Source of the DNA: Corticium candelabrum
Taxonomy: Eukaryota; Porifera; Homoscleromorpha; Homosclerophorida; Plakinidae
NCBI RefSeq assembly: GCF_963422355.1
Contig: NC_085094.1
Span: forward strand, 6,859,270-6,923,269
DNA: 64,000 nt
Direction: 5' to 3'
The notes under the pieces are model-generated. The model saw only the letters and a list, made by a program, of their open reading frames with translations, made no database searches and was not told the origin of the DNA. A program made the translations under genes and the position numbers. Shown piece after piece: positions 48,441-59,760 of the stretch. Each line of letters opens with the position of its first letter. Position 1 is the first letter of the stretch.

Positions 48441-50393
48441 TCAACAAGTTGGACAAAGTAAACTGAACATTTGAGACAACTCCAACTCAATCATGCCACC
48501 AGGCAAATGAACGAGTTCTATAAAGTTAGTAGCAGCAAACATATCAAATATATCATAAACAACAATGCCCAGCTTAGAAGCTGTAAATGTATCAATGGCA
48601 ATCTTGTTGTACCATCTGATACGGTAAGAATTAATGCGAGCTGAATCAAAATTTCGAGGATTTGCTGTTCGGAATATAATTGGGATGTTTTTGCCCAAAC
48701 TTTTCTGTCTAAGTCGACTGATTGCAGCCAGAACTTGTTGAAGACGATCCCGAAATCCATTTGGAGGCAACAAAACCAAATGATGTACACAACTTAATAT
48801 CGATACTTCATTCCCATTTCCTGGAATATCATCAATGATATCAGCTGTGTACGTAGCTTTTCCAAAATTGAGAGCAAGAGATGATAGCAAAGGCAGACCA
48901 TGCAATCTATAATGAATTGTAGCTTTGTACTTTGCAATAGAATAGTCTTTATACTTGGGTGGAACAAATGCATCATTTGTTGTTACTCGTGTGCCTACAC
49001 TTGCCACAAGAACTAAGAACAGTTGTCTTACAGTAGAATCACTGATCAGATACAGGTTTTTGCCTTCTAGATACTTCCACCATTTCTCTTTGCTGTTGCA
49101 AGCGAATAAGCAGTCTCGGTTCACACATTCTTTGTCTCGCCAATAACCTCTCGAAACGACCAACGGTTGTGGTTTGCAAGGCTCTAGTCTATTTGTCTCC
49201 ACAGAATTCTTGTCGTCCCTTCTAATTATTACCGATTGTACATCACCTGACACAATGCCAATGCCTTGTTTGTTAGCTGCTAGTTCTCTCTTATTTGTTG
49301 CAGCCATCTGCTGATGAAAAACACACCAATGATGAGAACGACACATAGTCGAATCACCAGTTCGTTCTCCTTCACATGTGCCATACCAATGATAGTTAGG
49401 AGGAAACGACATGTTGCATGATTTGCTAGAGAAATCTACTAAACTTGGTTGCCAGTCCATTCGACATAAACTTAGTTCGCCATCTTTTCGTTTCCCAGCC
49501 GTTTTGAGTTTTTTCAAAATATTAACTCGTGATTGTGGGCCAGCATATGAGACATCATAGCCATAATTGTGTCCAAGTGCACACAAGAAAACATAGTTAG
49601 AATGTAGTATCTTGCTTTCGATCATGCTCACTGTACGACTGGTCATTCAAAGTTGAATATAAATGTATGCAGGTCCAGTCCAAGAGGGAAGAAATGTAAT
49701 GAGATAAGAACCATTAGAAAAATCCTTCACCTCACCCAGAATGGTCACTTTCTGCTGACTCGTTCTTGTTTTACTGCTCAAAATAGAACGTAGGAAGTCA
49801 CCACCTTGATTCATTCGATTTCCACTTTGATCACAAGCAGTCATCATAATGTGAAACGGTTTGTTTACAAATATATCCTTCGTCACAATAGACCAGAATG
49901 ACTTACTCGCAGATGTTAACCGACTGATTTGTGGAGATGACTTCGGAGACACTTCATACGAGAGAAGTTGTGATAGATTAGTCAATTTACTAGAAGACGT
50001 AGACGTGTTTTTAGGTGGGATAATAAAACGAATGCTGGCATTGAGTGGTGATAAACTGGCCAATTTGTTAAAAGACTCTGACGTGTTGTTAGGTGAGATA
50101 ATAGAAGAAACACAAGCATTGTCATTCTTCACTGAAGTCACCATGCCAAGAGGAGATGACTTAAGAGATGCATGACTAGAAACTTTCATTGGCATATTTG
50201 TCATTACTTTCCTGTAAAGTCTTTTCTTGTGTGTTGGTGTGCTGATAACAACTCGAGAAAACATGGTTGGAGTCAGCACTGCCACGCACACTACTGTCAC
50301 CACTAACAAGAAACATATCACGTGTATCTTTCTCCCATGGACACGAATGCTTGAAGATGGCTGAGAGAAACGTGTCATATATTCACTCATCAA
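48441..50393 (-). CDS. NXPE family protein (type II membrane, PC-esterase domain), single exon with one internal TGA
   Basis: A single open frame of about 650 codons runs from an ATG at 50393 to the stop at 48441, interrupted only by one TGA at 49647-49649. N-terminus: short cytosolic part, then membrane anchor HVICFLLVVTVVCVAVLTPT, then a Ser/Thr-rich stem. Residues about 170-248 form the filamin/Ig-like domain of NXPE proteins (KPFHIMMTACDQSGNRMNQG, FSNGSYLITFLPSWTGPAYI). After the stop the same frame gives the C-terminal PC-esterase-like domain: LCRMDWQP, NLYLISDSTVRQLF (GDS-like nucleophile motif, glycine replaced by serine), IIFRTANPRNFDSARIN and the ending YDIFDMFAATN with HLPGG. The family is likely to act on glycans in the secretory route; substrate unknown. 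The TGA may be a null allele, a sequencing error or real decay. Confidence 0.8.
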
Positions 50394-50399
50394 CCTTAA

Positions 50400-51580
50400 A
50401 ATTACTTAAGTTAAGGCTCCCTCCTCTTACCTATTAATTAACATGACATAGCAATTATAGTAGCATGCAGGCCGTGTACGTGCAGCAAGCACACAACAGT
50501 AGAATTCAAGCACAGTTACAGACAGTACCTACTACTGAAGTCACTATCAATACTGATATGAAGTCACTACATATTACATACAATACGTCCAAACTCATTT
50601 CAAAGTGATTGTTGTACCTTGCCAGAGTTATTCAATGGTTGTGAAACCAATCAGGGGCATAGTGTGGCGTGGGCTAGACCGGGCTCTATAGCCCCAGCTT
50701 TTTTCGGGGTTGCAGGTGGTTGTCAATTTTGGAGCCAAATTTAGGTGTTGCTGCCCTGTACCTGGAGCCAAAGCCCTTCGACACCCAGAGGCTGCTGTGC
50801 ACTCGCTCTGTCCACAACTGGCATACTATGTATGCACCCAGCAAGGTGGCACAACTCGAGACCCAGAGACTGAGTACAGTACCAAAATTTATTAATACAA
50901 TTTGACAAACACATGATACAGTATGCCACCTGCCTCTAGACGCTTACTACCACAACAGTCAAAACATCCACAATAGCTTCACACCACCCTGTACGTCCTA
51001 CGAGACTACCATCGAGTTTGTCTGTAAGTGTTGCTGCACTGCCGCTCCAGCAAGATGCTATCGTGAGTTGGCCAGTCTTAGGGAGAGGACAGTATATAGA
51101 ATTGTAGCCTCATATAGACAGACCATTGAAAGCATAATTCTTGTACTTGTGGGACCCGAAGTCCAGTCTCTGACAATGGCATTGACAAAGACTGGACACC
51201 AGAAGGAAACACGTTAAATATTTAGTTTCACTGTCATGACTTGGAGATTCCTGGACCCCAAGGATCCGTGGATGGAGCCAAGTTTGGCTCCGTTGCCCTG
51301 TTAACAACACCCCTGCTTTTAGGCGTGGTCTTAAATTTTGTGTACTTCAAAAACGTAATGCTTGAAAATGCGTTTTAATTAAATCAAATATTGATATCGG
51401 GATACCAAGACTTCACGTGTGAGTCACATGTAATATAACTTTGAATATAATGGACAATCGCATAGCTAGATAGCTAGATAGCTTCCCCTAGCCAGTATTA
51501 TCTAAATCTTCTAGCGGACGCACATACACCAGTCAGTCTTACTATGTACACCAGTATACCGTGGGTCTAGGTATGCATGT
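50400..51580. other. Region without a recognised gene
   Basis: Upstream of NXPE on the minus strand, so it should include that gene's promoter. The stretch 50640-50900 has several 60-codon frames on both strands without motifs. Nothing else was recognised. Confidence 0.4.
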
Positions 51581-51584
51581 AGTG

Positions 51585-51909
51585 TGTGGATGAGTACAAA
51601 TGCATCAGCTAGTTATGACCATAAGAAGGGAGCGTGTCCTAAAGAGTCGTAAAGTCTACCCCTCATTTCTAGAGATCACACTATGCCCAGTTACAATCTC
51701 ACAACTAGTAAACTTTTATTCTACTGACTAAGTAATTTTTCGACATTAAATAGTTATGACTTGTACAACATATGTAATGTCATCAAGTATGACGTCATCA
51801 AACATGTAGCGTTAGATCCCACAAGCAATTATGTCACAACATTTTCTAAAACACTGAACAGGCAAACGGCACAAAACGTCGCTCGCTACCAGTGACTGTT
51901 TGGCGTCGC

Positions 51910-51984
<75 letters not shown>

Positions 51985-52223
51985 GCACAATTAAGCCAGA
52001 CCAATAAAAATATACTACATAGGTTATTTATACTTTGTACAGAGGTCGATCGGCCGCCCGTAGGTACAGAACCATGCAGAATGCTTGTACAGTACAGTAC
52101 TATAGTAATTTGTGTTCAATTATCCGATTCAGGCAATCAATTATCCGAGGTTCTGTCATAGAAGTACCAAGGAAAGTAATTCTTTCAGTCTGAAATATAT
52201 AATACATATATTATATATATACG

Positions 52224-52283
<60 letters not shown>

Positions 52284-53210
52284 TCGAAACCACGCGCATT
52301 CCTTTCAAGACGTCTTTCTAGAATGCTCACTCACTCTTCAGCCGATCATTAGATGATTGATGAAACCGAGGTGGGCAGGCGGTCAGTGGATGGTCCGGCC
52401 ATTTAATTTTCTACATTTCAATTTTCATGTTTTCATTTTAATTTTTTACTTGTATTTTTTATTTAAAAATTTTGCGTTTATTAAATTTTAACTTTTATTT
52501 TTAATTTTAATTTTAATTTTTTATTTTCCTTTTTTTGTAAATGGTTTTTCATCTTTTGATGTTTGATTCTTGTGATCTTTAGATTTATCTTTTAAAGTTT
52601 GATTTTTAGGCACCTATGCGGTCGAAGGCAGTGTGAAATTCGAGCTCGCAACACACACACTAACTAGACAAATACGCCTACCTAACTTCAAGAATTACAC
52701 ACATTATTAATACTCTATAGAGGATTATTGCGTAGAGACAGCTGATGAATGATATTTCGGCATCTGCCCAACTGCAGACTATCTAGTATAGTATGTAAGT
52801 TATTTATTTCTTCATGCACAGCCGTAATTAGCTAAGCAACGGATAATTGAATGCTCAATTCGGATAATTGATTGCCTGAATCAATCAGATATTTGGCTTC
52901 GAATAATTGAACGCAAAATACTATAGTTAACTAAGCCGAGGCACTCGGGTTACAGTAATAGCGCTGTCGAAGGTTCGACGACCGACTCATCGGCTGTGGG
53001 CGGATCGATAGACGGATGTGGGCGGTGGTTGTATATGCTAGACTGTCACGGAGAGCGAATTCTTGCTGCTGTACATGTACTAGAATAATGCGTCGATCCT
53101 GCTAAAAAGAAAAAAACTACTTTTGTTAGAATGTTGGCTTGGTATTTCGTAGCTACACTAGAGTAGTTTTGCGCAGCCAGCTCCTCCCCTTTTCTCCTGC
53201 CAAGTGACAT
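51585..53210 (+). repeat. Long dispersed repeat, copy A
   Basis: Matches 61190-63660 in order: AATGCATCAGCTAG, TTCTAGAGATCAC.CTATGCCCAG, CTAGAATGCTCACTCAC, CAACGGATAATTGAATGCTC, GAGGCACTCG and GGATCGATAGACGGATGTGG. Differences are insertions: (TA)n runs at 51909-51980 and 52195-52280 and an AT-rich insert at about 52380-52620 (starting GGTCCGGCCATT) in copy A; two larger inserts in copy B. No coding sequence was recognised, so the nature of the unit is unknown. Confidence 0.65.
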
Positions 53211-53214
53211 GTAG

Positions 53215-53568
53215 GCTGGATTTACAATTTGCGAACGCTTGAGCGTCGCGTCGCGTCGCGTCGTACTAAATTCAAATTGTAAATGACTCGACGCGACGCG
53301 ACGCGACGCGACGCGAGGAAGACGCGACGTACGCGACGCGACGCGTCCAAACAGAACCGAGTTCTATTTGAGCGTCGAACCGGAAGCTAGTCACGTCGCG
53401 TCGGAAGTAGCACCTTGATTTCGAGCAATCAGAGCCAACTAAAATGCACGTGTGGCTTCCGTGAGTGATGATTACTGATTTCGGCGCTGTACTCGACGTT
53501 GAGCGGTCTATAGAATGTGCAGGGAGCTGTCCTTGCTCGTGGATGATCAGCTGTATTGTAAATCCAGC
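53215..53568 (+). mobile_element. Small inverted-repeat element with MADF remnant, copy 1
   Basis: Ends GCTGGATTTACAAT and ATTGTAAATCCAGC are perfect inverted repeats. Inside the ends lie runs of GCGTCGC and their inverse GACGCGACGC, forming a long GC-rich hairpin. The interior ends with a coding-like stretch related to the MADF fragment of copy 2 and is cut directly by the right terminal repeat. Confidence 0.75.
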
Positions 53569-53576
53569 TTTTTAGA

Positions 53577-54173
53577 GCTGGATTTACAATATGCAAACGC
53601 TTGAGCGTTGCATCGCGTCACGTCGCGTCGCGTCACGTCGCGTAGTACAAATTCAAATTGTAAATGGTCGACGCGACGCGACGTTCGACGGACGCGACGC
53701 GTCCAAATAGAACCAAGTTCTATTTGAGCGGCGAACCGGAAGCTGTTCACGTCGCGTCGGAAGTAGCACCTTGATCTCGACCAATCACAGCCAACTATAA
53801 ATGCACGTTTGGCTTCCGTGAGCAATGAGTATTGATTTCGGCGCTGTAGTCGACGTTGAGCGGTGTATAGATTGTGTAGGGAGCTATCCTTGCTTGTGGA
53901 TGATCAACTGCAAGATGTACAAAGACCTGCGTGCAAGGGAGAACGAGCAGAAATTGATTTTGAGCAAGTTTGGGGTTCCAGCAAAGTTGTGCTAGTAGAA
54001 AATCGAAGCGCGAGTGGTCCGTTCAATAATTCAGGCAGCGACGTCTACGGCGCGCTGAAATCGTATTGTGAATGGTACGACGCTTGTGACGCGTACGTGC
54101 CACTCCCACGCAAGACAACTTGACAGGACGCACGCGACGCGACGCTCAAGCGTTTGCATATTGTAAATCCAGC
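53577..54173 (+). mobile_element. Small inverted-repeat element with MADF fragment, copy 2
   Basis: Same ends (GCTGGATTTACAAT, ATTGTAAATCCAGC) and the same GCGTCGC subterminal runs as copy 1, which lies eight bases away. The copy is longer and keeps the start of a MADF-domain gene. Size, ends and MADF link suggest a non-autonomous Harbinger-type element; target duplication is unclear. Confidence 0.75.
53825..53995 (+). pseudogene. MADF (Myb/SANT-like) domain fragment, 56 codons
   Basis: The ATG at 53825 starts MSIDFGAVVDVERCIDCVGS, then YPCLWMINCKMYKDLRAREN and EQKLILSKFGVPAKLC before a TAG. The pattern (I..V...PCLW......YKD...R...W..I...FG) is the MADF domain, a DNA-binding domain found in the second protein of Harbinger transposons. 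The tryptophan of the second helix position is changed and the domain is cut before its third helix, so it is a remnant. Copy 1 of the element has the first part of the same sequence. Confidence 0.65.
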
Positions 54174-54414
54174 TTAAGGCAAGTGCAGGAGAACTGTGCT
54201 ATGCTTAATGAAGTTAGACCTGTGCCACAATTCTAATCGCTTGGGCGCAAGTTCAGGTGCACCTTTTCTATACCTGCAAGTGTGTTACAAACTGAATCCC
54301 TCTACTAGCGCAAATGTATACAATCAATAAATTAGAGACGCCACATCAGCTGAACAAAAAATTCGCTTCCCCCGTAATCCTAGATCATTACTGCTAACCC
54401 CTATTTATCAGCCT

Positions 54415-54675
54415 GTTACTTGGGATTCTCATCTAGAGTGTACACCCTAAAAGACACAGTGGCAACAATCAAATTGCTTTATCACGTCTACGTGCTGTCA
54501 CTGAAGACTAGATAGACTATACTTGGCCGGAAAGTGCAGCTGTCATTTCAATTTTGCATTTTTGATTTTCTTATATGTAGTAACTCAATTTTCAATTTTG
54601 CACGATGTACTTTTTCATTTTCAACCAAACTAAAAATGTGAAAAATTGAATGGCCGGAAAGTGCACGGACCGGTC
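54415..54675 (-). repeat. Half copy of the foldback element
   Basis: Matches the right half of the element at 35714-37004 (GTCACTGAAGACTA, CAGCTGTCATTT, TATATGTAGTAACTCAATTT) and ends GGCCGGAAAGTGCACGGACC. The left half is missing. Confidence 0.65.
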
Positions 54676-54679
54676 CATA

Positions 54680-55010
54680 CGCATATCATTTGCAAGTTAC
54701 GTCACCGGATCTATTGTCATCGCTAATGAATACAGCCAAAACGTGCTTGAATGGCGTTGGACCAGCGCGAAATCTAAGGAAAATATAATTCTGGTACATT
54801 CAGACATGTTCGAAGTTGCTGATTGTCTAGGAAACATGCACGTGTGTATCTGCTGCTGGTCTGTAGGTAATACGATAGGTTTTATTTCTCTCGCTTTGCC
54901 AAAATTCATGCTACACACCTAGACTAGTACACACAAATACTGTATGGTTACACAGACTAACGCAGACTAAGCGCAGCTGTACTGTACGTCTCATAGCTAC
55001 GTGTAATTAT

Positions 55011-55087
<77 letters not shown>

Positions 55088-55835
55088 ACACTGTAGCACA
55101 GTAGTAATTTACGAGTACAGTACCTTCCAGAAAAACGTCCCTACAACTCTCTGACAGCGTTAGCTCGACAATTTTAGACGTTGAGAATGTGATTGACTTC
55201 AACGAGAGTCGGAGAAGAAGTACAGTGTCTAGTACGTATACGTAGGCGCCTTCGTAATCAATGTCCGGCCTTGGCTGCTAGTGTTGTGCGGACTCAACCC
55301 AAAGTCACAAGACAATGTATTGTATGTATGTCGAAATGTATTGTGCGTATAAGGCCATTTCTTCTTTGCTATTAACCTAGGGCCGGACTACACGTAGGAT
55401 TCTTGCACAGACCCTCCTAACGCGCGCTTGAAGGAAGCGGTGCCGGCACATCTAATTAACTTGAATTTCATCTTATGACAGGCTGTAATGGTATGCGCTA
55501 TATCAATGGTTTCGACCTATTGCATCTTTTACAACAATGAATTCCACCATCTCTAGATCTAACAAGGCCATGCTTACACAAACACATAAGCCAATTTGCA
55601 AAACAGACAAGAAACACTATGGTCAATCACCCTCTAGTTTAGTTTGTTATCAACACAATCGATCATGTGCTGAACATGTGTAAAGGAATTGCTAAAGAAT
55701 TGCTACAACTTTTGTAGCCAAATGTAACAAAGTATTAGCTAGCTGTACACATGTTGCGCATGGACAGTGTACATGGATAATGATGATATTGTCGTTACTT
55801 CTTCAATCGAACCATTGATGTAAATAAAAGAAGGA
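54680..55835. other. Region without a recognised gene; (CA)n at 55013-55082
   Basis: Contains a pure CA microsatellite at 55013-55082. A 90-codon plus-strand frame at 54650-54922 starts inside the half foldback element and has no known motif. The part next to 55835 should hold the 3' UTR of the galactosyltransferase (minus strand). Confidence 0.4.
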
Positions 55836-56925
55836 TCAGCAATTTACATGACCATTTAAAGCAACAGTAATTTTAGTATATAACTGGTACTCTTTCCGAC
55901 CAGTTACCTTATATGATACGCTGTTCAGACCATCCTCTTTCATTCTGTGTGTTGCCGTCGATAGTAAACTGAACCTACACAGGAAAACGGCAGTTAGTCA
56001 AACACATTGACTTGACAGAGTTGACGCTCACAAGCAGTCTACATACCTGGCAGGATTTATTTTGCTCGTTTTTTGATGTGTGCCTCTAACCGTCTTGTAA
56101 CGAGTAACAGCCGCATCTGGTCGCATTATCGTCATGCCATTATTCACCACTCTTTATAACACAAGTTAGCCGATACACAGATTCACTGCACATTGTCACA
56201 ATGCACTACCTCTTGTATAAATCGTCGTCTTCTCCTCCCCATCCCCAGTACTTATTCGAGTAACCGTTGATTTTCCAATATTGTTCTTTAGTTAAAATTG
56301 TGATTCCTCCAAAAAGAGTCGAATACAACAAACTACAACACCACAGTATGACATTAAGTTAATTAAACAATTTTCACTCACTCGTTGCTTACCGATAATT
56401 AAATTTATCAACTGCAACCGACAAATGCTTAGGCCTCTCTGGACACGTGTAAAGGTTGCGATCGTTTTCCAAGATTAAGTCGACATCGTGAAGACAAAAA
56501 CACTGCCAGTCACCGTCTTTAGCCGCCTCTAGTACACCGACATTGAGAAGCATGCCTCGATTGAAGTCACAGTTGCCGGCCTAATCAATTTTTTAGGGTT
56601 TGTAACAACTCCTTAACACACGTACATGTAATTGACCGACCTGCTCGATAACATAGATATTGAACTGGATAAGTTGACGACGAAATACCGGTATTATGTA
56701 GTGTTGAAAATCCTTCAAGTGTTCCTCTCTGTCTCGAAATGGAATAACAATAGCAACCTAATCACACAGTTTTTGATTAAAAAACAGACAGAACCGTGGC
56801 TCTTACCCTATCTCGTGGTTGACAGTCTGGAGGTGTATAGAAACCTCCAAATACTACTCGTGGGTTTTTCTTCTTTACTTCATCGAGGTTCACTTTGGCA
56901 TGTGCGTTGACGAACAAGCTACCGA
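55836..56925 (-). CDS. Beta-1,4-galactosyltransferase, catalytic C-terminal part (six exons, 5' exons missing)
   Basis: Exons: 56807-56925, 56641-56757, 56393-56580, 56210-56332, 56047-56151, 55836-55974 (TGA at 55836-55838), all with GT-AG borders and compatible phases. Visible conserved blocks in order: NPRVVFGGFYTPPDC; VAIVIPFRDREEHL; IYVIEQAGNCDFNRGMLLNV; CFCLHDVDLIL (the DxD metal site); FGGITILTKEQYWKINGYSN; YWGWGGEDDDLYKR; GMTIMRPDA; and DGLNSVSYKV. The enzyme transfers galactose from UDP-galactose to N-acetylglucosamine or related acceptors in the Golgi. Catalytic blocks are all present. The exons for the N-terminal membrane anchor should lie upstream, but a gypsy element occupies 57.2-61.2 kb; the first exon may be beyond the window or lost. 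Confidence 0.9.
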
Positions 56926-57255
56926 CTAGAGAATCGTTTCAACCCGATTAGACAACAAAACGCAAGGAAATATCACGACAAACATAACACACTGTTTACA
57001 CAACAATGCATGCACGTGTTGCACAACACATTCGAACATTGTCAATGATAAAGTGCATGATGTCTATCGTTTGACAAGTGAAAGCACATGCAGTCAATGA
57101 TGCATCAAAGTCACATATCGATATCTGTAGTAGATTGGAGAGACAGGTTGCATAGTAACATAATCCGGGTAGATCTGTGTTCCCGGATGCTATAGATTAG
57201 TGGCGCGACTACTAGAACTATATGTTGAGTTGTGTTCACTACATTGGCGACGAGG

Positions 57256-57840
57256 ATGGACGAAGCCACAGCGAGTGGAATAGCAACAGCCACACCAATG
57301 CCTGTGGCAGCGTTCGGCAGGTTAGACGCCTTTGATGCGGAGTCCGACGAGTGGCCGCAGTACGAGGAACGAATGTTGTGCTATTTCGAAGCCAACGGCA
57401 TCACGGATGAGTCCAAAATGAAGGCAATTTTTCTGTCGTCAGTCGGCGCACGCACGTACAAGCTACTGCGCAATTTGACGGCTCCCGCCAAACCGAGAGA
57501 AAGGTCTTTCACAGATCTGAGGGAAGCTCTGTCCAACCACTACAACCCCAAGCCTTCGGTCATGGTACATAGACTGCGATTCAATTCGAGAGTCCGACAT
57601 ACGGATGACTTAGTTGCAGAGTTTGTGTCCGCGTTGCGCGCGTTTATCCGAGTTTTGCGAGTATTGAGAGACACTGAACGAGATGCTCCGCGATCGTTTA
57701 GTTTGTGGTATTGACGATGAGCGCACACAGCGGCGGTTGGTAGCAGAAAAGGAGTTGTCGTTTGCGCGGGCCTTGGAAATAGCGCGCTACAGAAGCGGCG
57801 GGAAAGAATGCGCGGGAGATAATGACGTCCAAAGTTGTTG
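57256..57840 (+). pseudogene. Gypsy gag
   Basis: Starts MDEATASGIATATPMPV, then FGRLDAFDAESDEWPQYEER and MKAIFLSSVGARTYKLLRNL, a Ty3/gypsy capsid region. A frameshift near 57665 moves the frame from VLRDTERDAP to one reading LNEMLRDRLVCGIDDERTQR and LSFARALEIA, which is the end of the capsid domain. Gag forms the particle in which the element reverse-transcribes. Confidence 0.8.
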
Positions 57841-57866
57841 ACACAACAGAAGAAGCATAGGGTGCA

Positions 57867-58418
57867 GTGGCTGTACAGCGAATGCAACCGCAAATGCCCA
57901 AAACCTGTTATCATTGTGGACGGTCAGGACACTCTGCTACTGAATGCAGGTTTAAAGAAGTCAAATGTTTTGCATGCAACAAAGTGGGACACCTCAGTCA
58001 AGTCTGTAGATCAAAAGGGCAAGGCGAGAAAGCCATTCGGGTTATGAAAACACAGCCTAAACTGCAAACCGCACATCAGGTGGAACAGGCAGAGGATGAC
58101 GAAGAAGAATCTTTAGAGCTGAAACACATATACCCTGTAAGTAAACCTAAAGCAGTTCCCTTGACGACACAAGTGAAACTAAATGGGAGATGCTCGACAA
58201 TGGAGATTGACACAGGAGCAGCAGTGACAGTAATTAGTGCCACAACGTACAAGACAATGTGGGGGCCGTCTCCTCCACTTCTTAGAGAGAGTACCACCAT
58301 GCTGAGAGCATATGGGGGCAGAGTAATTAAAGTGTTGGAGACTCTCAAGGCCAAGATACAAGAGGTAGACAGAGCCCCTCCTAAACAACTGCAGTTATAC
58401 GTGGTGGAAGGAAACTGA
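57867..58418 (+). pseudogene. Gypsy nucleocapsid zinc knuckles and aspartic protease
   Basis: Two CCHC knuckles are visible (CYHCGRSGHSATEC and CFACNKVGHLSQVC), followed by an acidic linker and the aspartic protease with active-site MEIDTGAAVTVIS and a later VKVLETLKAKI strand. The frame ends at 58418, where the next codons (PSLLGRDYLRHI-like, after a stop) continue the protease. Nucleocapsid binds the element's RNA; the protease cuts the polyprotein. Confidence 0.85.
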
Positions 58419-58499
58419 CCCAGTTTGCTGGGTAGAGATTATTTACGACACATACAAGTGGATTGGAAGGCACTGTTTAGTCTAAGCACACACAGTAGC

Positions 58500-59760
58500 C
58501 TAAAGTAGCTGTTAGAAGAGAACAGAGAGGTTTTCCAGGATGACCTTGGAGAGCTGAAAGGTATCCAAGCCACACTCAACACAAACTCACAAGCAACACC
58601 ACGTTTTCATAAGGCACGAAAGGTGCCATATACATTGAAAGAGAAAGTGGAAGAAGAGCTGTTCAGGCTTCAAGCAGCAGGTATTATTAGCCCAATGAAA
58701 TTTTCAGATTGGGCCACACCAATCGTTCCAGTGGTGAAGTCCAATGGAACAGTAAGGATTTGTGGAGATTACAAGACAACAGTAAATCCCATATTGGAAG
58801 TTGACCGACACCCATTGCCGGACATAGATGACTTGCTGTCACAGTTAGCAGGAGGGGTAGCATTCTCAAAACTAGACCTGAGCCGAGCATACCACCAGAT
58901 ACGTCTGGAGGACAGTCCCAAGAACTGACAACAATTAGCAAGCATAAAGGACTGTTTCGGTACCACCGGTTACCGTTTGGAATAGCCTCGGCTCCAGCCA
59001 TATTTTAGAGGATCATGGAGGACTTGTTAAAAGACATTTCGGGCGTCGTGTTATACCTTGATGATATCTTGATAACGGGGAAGAGTCATACTGAGCACAT
59101 GGAGAACTTGAGAGAAGTTTTGAAGAGATTGAGAGAAACTGGGTTGAGATTACAACAAGACAAGTGTCAGTTCATGAAGGATTCTGTGGTGTATCTAGGA
59201 CATCGAATCGACAAAGATGGATTACACTCCACGGAGGAAAAGGTGAGGGCCATTCGAGATGCACCGATACCACGAGGAATATCAGAGTTGAAGGCATACC
59301 TTGGAATGCTGACATACTACAGTAAGTTTCTTCCAGATCGAGCGACAGTGTTGGCACCGCTGCATGCCCTTTTACAGAAGGGAGCAACATGGAAATGGTC
59401 AAAGGATGAAGACAAGGCTTTCCAGGAATTGAAAAGGTTGTTGACATCTTCTCGGGTACTGGTACACTACAATACCAAGTTACCATTGTCGCTGGCATGT
59501 GATGCCTCACCTTTGGATTAGGTGCCGTTTTGTCACACAGGCTTGAAAGTGGGAATGAACATCTCATTGCCTTTGCATCGAGATTGCTGTCGCCAAATTA
59601 TTCACAGATTGACCGTGAAGGGGCTGCAATCGTATTTGGAATTTCAAAATTCCACCGTTATATCTATGGCGACACTTTGAACTTTTATCTGATCACCAAC
59701 CACTAAGGGACTGTTTGGCGAAGGACAAAGCATTCCAGTGACGGCTTCGGCACGGATCCA
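58500..59760 (+). pseudogene. Gypsy reverse transcriptase and RNase H
   Basis: Polymerase blocks: PYTLKEKVEEELFRLQAAGI, WATPIVPVVKSNGTVRICGD, HPLPDIDDLLSQLAGG, FSKLDLSRAYHQIRL, then after a frame break LYLDDILITGKSHTEHM with the intact YLDD site, LGHRIDKDGLH and LGMLTYYSKFLP. RNase H follows: LACDASP in one frame and, after a shift at about 59519, FASRLLSPNYSQIDREGAAI and FGISKFHRYIYGD. At least three shifts or stops separate the blocks, so no full polymerase can be made. Confidence 0.85.

Larger units (their letters stand above)
42780..48600 (-). repeat. Segmental duplication, copy 2
   Basis: Collinear with 26760-34635 (see that entry). Copy 2 keeps the complete NXPE gene next to it and has the decayed receptor exons. 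It contains a tRNA-derived SINE and lacks the THAP-type transposon. Confidence 0.7.

Noticed and set aside
49641..49655. Stop-codon readthrough or selenocysteine at the NXPE TGA
   Set aside because: There is no readthrough context (CTA after the stop) and I saw no SECIS-like hairpin in the 3' region. A mutation or sequence error is simpler.
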